Source of the DNA: Corylus avellana
Lineage: Eukaryota > Streptophyta > Magnoliopsida > Fagales > Betulaceae
Length of the DNA stretch: 64,000 bases
Assembly (NCBI RefSeq): GCF_901000735.1
Contig: NC_081550.1
Coordinates: 8,955,350-9,019,349 of the forward strand
Direction of reading: 5' to 3'
Shown one piece after another: positions 50,201 through 56,200 of the stretch (the first letter of the stretch is position 1; every line of letters begins with the position of its first letter). The notes beneath the pieces are model-generated. The model was not told where the DNA came from and did not search any database. It worked only from the letters and a program-made list of their open reading frames with translations. The position numbers and the translations under genes are program-made.

Positions 50201-53200
50201 GAGTATTTTTCTGGTTTTCAGAATTTGTGGGGAGAATTTTCTGATATGGTCTATGCGAAGGTACCTGCTGCATCTCTCACTGCTGTTCAGGCTGTTCATG
50301 AGCAGAGCAAGAGAGATCAATTCCTGATGAAATTACGCCCTGAATTTGAGGTTACTCGCTCAAATTTAATGAATCGGGATCCTTCGCCATCTTTGGATGT
50401 TTGTTTTGGAGAATTACTTCGTGAGGAGCAGCGTCTTCTCACACAGGCTACGTTTCAGCACGATTCCAATCCAAATCCAGTAGCCTATGCAGCCTATGGG
50501 AAAGGGAAAGGTAAGGATATGCGCAAGGTCCAGTGTTTTAGCTGTAAGGAGTATGGTCATATTGCCGCCAATTGTGCAAAGAAATCTTGCAATTACTGTA
50601 AGAAACCGGGCCACTTTATCAAAGAATGTCCCACTCGGCCTCAGAATCGTCAAGCTACTGCTTATCAGGCTACAGTAAACACCTCTCTGCTCCAGTGATG
50701 TCCTCAGCCTCTTCTTCTGCGGCCGGATCAGCTGTTCTTACTCCTGAAATGGTCCAGCAGATGATTATGTCAGCCTTCTCTGCCTTAGGGCTCCAAGGTA
50801 ATGGTACTATTTCGTCTAAGTCTTGGCTTATTGATTCTGCAGCATCCAATCATATGACCAGATCGTCTGATACTCTTTGCAATGTTCGTCCATATCATGG
50901 TTCATCTCATATTCAAGTAGCTAATGGGAGTCATTTAGCTATTAATGAAGTAGGAGATATTAATCCTTCATTCAGAGATGTTTATGTCTCTCCTGGCCTT
51001 TCTAATAATCTTATTTCAGTTGGCCAGTTAGTTGAAAAAAACTGTGATGTCCATTTCTCTCGTGATGGTTGTCTTGTGCAGGATCAGGTGTCGGAGAAGA
51101 TACTCGCGAAGGGGCCTAAAGTTGGCAGACTATTTCCACTGCACTTTTCCATTCCTAGTTGTTTATCTTTAGCTTGTAGGACAGTTAACACTTCGAACGA
51201 AGTATGGCACAAACGTTTGGGTCATCCAAATTCTGTTATTCTATCTCATATGTTAAATTCTGGTTTGTTAGGCAATAAAAAACGAGTTTCTCAAAATTTG
51301 TCATTTGATTGTTCTGTATGCAAACTTGGTAAGAGTAAAACTCTTTCGTTTTCTTCTCATGGTAGTCATGCTACAAAATGCTTTGATGTTGTGCATAGTG
51401 ATGTATGGGGCATTTCTCCTGTAATTTCTCATGCTCGATATAAATATTTTGTCACATTCATAGATGATTTCAGTCGATATCCTTGGGTCTATTTTCTTCG
51501 GGCCAAATCTGAGGTTCTGTCTGTTTTTCAAACCTTTGTAGCATATATTGAGAATCAATTTTCTACAGGCATTAAGATTTTGAGGTCTGATTCTGGTGGA
51601 GAATACATGTCCCACGAGTTTCATGATTTCTTACGTCATAAAGGAATTGTCTCTCAGCGCTCTTGTCCTTATACTCCTCAGCAAAATGGGGTGGCGGAAC
51701 GAAAGAACCGCCATCTCTTGGATGTTGTTCGCACTTTATTACTTGAGTCCTATGTTCCTTCTAAATTCTGGGTCGAGGCATTATCTACTGCAGTTTACTT
51801 AATTAATCGACTGCCCTCTCAGGTCTTGCATTTTGATTCTCCTTATTATCGTTTGTATCATCAGCATCCTAGCTATCTTAATCTGCATACTTTTGGATGT
51901 GTTTGTTTTGTTCATTTACCTGCTCATGAACGTAACAAACTTTCTGCTCAGTCTGTTAAATGTGCCTTTATGGGTTATAGTGTTTCTCACAAAGGTTATG
52001 TTTGCTATGATCCTTGTTCTGACAAATTTCGTATATCTCGTAATGTTGTGTTCTTTGAGCATCAATGTTTCTTTTCTACACATGTTGAATCATTGCCTGA
52101 GATTAGTATTCTACCTTGTTTTGATGAATTGCCTCTTCTGCCTGAGCGGTTCAAACCTGGAATTGTGTATACTCGACGTCCACCAACTTTGCCCCTTCCC
52201 GAGACTGATCCTTCATCTGAAACTGTTCCGACAACTCCTCCGATTGACCCGCCATCTGAGACAGTTCATGAGTCTGGTCCTCGACGATCTGCTAGGGTAT
52301 CACGTCCTCCTGATAGGTATGGTTTTCCCCACACTTCCTTTAATGCCACTTTATCTTCTATTTCCATCCCTACATGTTTTTCCGAGGCTGTTAAATATGA
52401 ATGTTGGCGGAAAGCGATGGATGAGGAACTTCGGGCTCTCCAGGACAATCATACATGGGACATGGTTCCTTGCCCCTCTCATGTTAAAGCCATTGGTTGT
52501 AAATGGGTTTACTCAATTAAGCTTCGCTCTGATGGGACTCTGGATCGGTATAAGGCTCGATTAGTTGCTCTTGGGAACAGGCAAGAATATGGGGTGGACT
52601 ATGAGGAGACATTTGCTCCGGTCGCAAAGATGACTACAGTGCGTACAATTATTTCTATTGCCGCCTCCCAAGGCTGGCCACTTCACCAGATGGATGTCAA
52701 AAATGCTTTTCTTCACGGTGATCTCAAAGAAGATATTTACATGACTCCTCCTCCGGGGTTGTTTTCTTCTCCATCTGCCGCTGTGTGTAAGTTGAAGCGG
52801 TCTCTCTATGGCTTAAAACAGGCTCCCCGGGCATGGTTTGAAAAATTCAGGTCTACTCTGCTTCGCTTCTCCTTTGTCCAAAGCCAATATGATTCTTCTT
52901 TGTTCCTTTGCAAGACTCCGACTGGTCTTGTTCTTTTACTTGTGTATGTGGATGATATTGTCATTACAGGAACCGACTCTAGTTTGATTGCACATCTCAA
53001 GCGGAATCTTCAAGACTCTTTTCATATGAAAGACCTTGGTCCTCTTACGTATTTTTTGGGGTTGGAGGTGCACACTGATTCTTCTGGTATATTCTTGAAT
53101 CAAAACAAATACACCCAGGACTTGATTAGTCTAGCTGGCCTTCAAGATGCTTCTTCGGTGGATACTCCTATGGAGGTTAATGTGAAATATCGAAGTGAGG

Positions 53201-56200
53201 AGGGTGAGCTTCTTTCTGATCCTACTGTGTTCCGACAGTTGGTAGGCAGCTTGAATTATTTGACTATTACTCGGCCCGATATTTCCTTCGCTGTCCAGCA
53301 GGTTAGCCAGTTTATGCAAACTCCCCGCCATCTTCATTTAGCTGCGGTTCGGCGTATCATTCGATATCTTCGGGGCTCTTCTGGTCGTGGGTTGTTCTTT
53401 CCAACTGGCTCTGCTCTTCGCCTTGTTGCTTATAGTGATGCGGATTGGGCAGGATGTCCTGACACTCGACGGTCTGTCACAGGTTGGTGCATGTTTCTTG
53501 GTGATTCATTGATTTCTTGGAAGAGTAAGAAGCAAGCTCGTGTTTCTAAATCATCTACTGAATCCGAATACCGAGCAATGTCTGCTGCTTGTTCTGAGAT
53601 TGTCTGGCTTCGTGGGCTTTTGGCTGAGCTTGGTTTTTCTCAAACTGATTCTACTCCTCTTCATGCTGATAATACTAGTGCCATTCAAATAGCTGCTAAT
53701 CCTGTTTACCATGAACGTACGAAGCATATTGAGGTAGACTGTCATTCTATTCGGGAAGCCTTGGACACTCGTGTTATCTCTCTTCCTCATGTTTCCACGG
53801 ATCTCCAGATAGCTGACGTCTTCACGAAGGCTATGACACGACAACGTCATCAGTTTCTTGTGGGCAAATTGATGCTTCTTGATCGACCAGCATCAATTTG
53901 AGGGGGGATGTCAATCAGATACGGTCCATATATATATTTAGCCATAATTAGTCTTTCTAGTTATGGCATGTTCTTGTATTATAGCAATAGTATATTGTAA
54001 TTAATAGATAGATTTTAGTTGCCTTATTGGTTTCCCTAGATTACTGTAATCACTAAGATACAGCCTGTAATTACCTAGACAATTTCTCTATATAATACGA
54101 GCAACCCTCAATTGAGAGGTATTCAGTACAATTGACACTCCTTATGGATCCATTGTAAATAATGACAGTCATCTTCTAAATTGTAATGAAAACTTTAGGT
54201 ATGCCAATTTTCATGAAAAATAAATAAATTATGGTAAGGTTCAAAGTTGTGTTGGCAAATTCCATTGACAAAAATGCATGTTAAGTCAATGTTTAAGTCT
54301 ATTTGGATTGGGTTAGTTCAGTTCTTGAACCTATGTCACATTTGAGCCAGAACTCATTGGCGCCTAATGTAATTTTTATCACCTCTGTTGAAAAAGTTTA
54401 TTCACGGGTAACTTGAAATATAACAACTCAAGGAAAGCGCTAGTCACATCTACACTATCACTTACAATTGCAACTCCCTAAAATCACTTATAAAACCCAG
54501 TCTCACCTAATAAATAACCAATGTAGGACTTAACACTCATGAATGCCTGTATAATCTACTCACTCAATGTAGGCAATCAACCCACCCGTGGGCTAACTTT
54601 ATAGGGTGTCACATGAAAGCTCCTATGAAACCAGATGGGCTCATAGTAACTTGTGTAATATTTAATCTCAAACAGAGACATTATAAATATTGGCAGCCAT
54701 CTTCCAAATTGTGATGAGAATATTATATGCAATTTTCAAAAAAAAAAAAAAAGGGAAAACAAAAACGTATGTTACATTCAAAGGTATATTGGCAAATTTT
54801 GTAAACAAAAAAACATGTTAAATCATGTCTAAGCCTATGTCATGTGAGTCGTGTCGTTCAATCATTAAAGACATTACTTTGACCATCACAAATTGATCTC
54901 ATAAATCTTTAGGATGATAAATTACTTAGATATTAGGAACTTCTCCCTTAGGAATTCAGACTGGATCACATATTAATTAGGGTTGAATTCTCGTGAGATA
55001 ATCTTGACTATTACCATTTTGGAATCAGCTAGCTGACTTTCCTCATATTTTGGCATATCACTTTTAACAAATCAACAACTAGACTTTCCTCATCTTTGGT
55101 GTATCGTTTCTAAATTTTAAATAAACTAGTTGACTTTTGACTGAACTGTTTAAATTTTCAAATTAAAATGTTTTATTTTTTCCAAAACTATTCACCAAAG
55201 TTTGAACTATATTGGTTTTATTTGAACAGTGCACTCGGGATGAGAAACAAAGAGTATTGTTCAAAACACTTTTGATAACTCATTTGAATGAAATGTTAAA
55301 ATGATCAGACAGATTACTTCATTTCAAGCGCATTCAAAGTTCTGTTCGAACCAAACAGATCTCAAATTTATTTTATTCGAAATTCATTAGAAAGTCGCTT
55401 GAATGAGACAACAAAAATTGTATTATAGCTAGAGCCATCTGAATGCCAAGTATCCCATTTGAACAGTGCAGCACATTTCAGAAAGTTAATGTAAGATTTT
55501 TAAGATTTTTCAAAAAGGTGAATACATCTTTTTCCTCACGACCACAGACACTTCCATCAAATTAGAGAGCACTAGAGAGCTTTTAAAGAGAGAATAAAAG
55601 ACTGTTCTTCAGAGGAAAAAGCGACACATGATCTTCATTGCAAAATATTGAGAGAACTTGAGAGTCAATACAAATCAGTGTGGTTAAAGTCCACTGTCCA
55701 TTCTCTGTAAAGTCTAGATATCTCTAGGACATATTCTAGTTCCCAGAACCACATATTAAGATTAATTCTTATACACTATTATATGTGAAATATGAGTTCA
55801 AAGATGCCAAAGGGTCAGCGTGGAACTTAAGCATCCATGAGTGTCTTTAGAAACCATCCACTCTAAGTGGGCTATTCATCTTCTCAATTTGGAACCGGAG
55901 TGTTATAATCTCCCTCCTTAAACCCCTGAAGTCCTTGTGAGTGCCACGTTTTGCAGTGCTCCAGTACCACATAGCGTTACTAGGTGACTTTGATACTATT
56001 TGTAGCTACCCATAAAAAGTGCTAGCCTCATCTACGTTATCACCCCAAAATAACTAGTCAAATTGAAATTTCCCTAAAATCACTAATAAACCTCAATTTC
56101 ACCAAGAAGTAAGCAATGTATAACTTAGCACCAATAAGTGTCATATAAACCATTCACTCTAAATAGGCTACTCATCTTCCCAATCTAAAACCGGAGTGTT

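Larger units (their letters stand above)
48814..54137 (+). mobile_element. Copia-2 retrotransposon, gag-pol frameshifted
   Basis: Partial 5' LTR (48814-49026), PBS (49027-49038), leader to 49846, gag-pol in two frames (49847-53901), polypurine tract (53898-53908), 3' LTR (53909-54137, 229 bp). The LTRs differ at one site over 213 shared bases, so it is young. It is the same family as Copia-1 but not the same insertion: leader, LTR and many silent sites differ. The right flank starts CTCCTTATGG. Confidence 0.95.
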
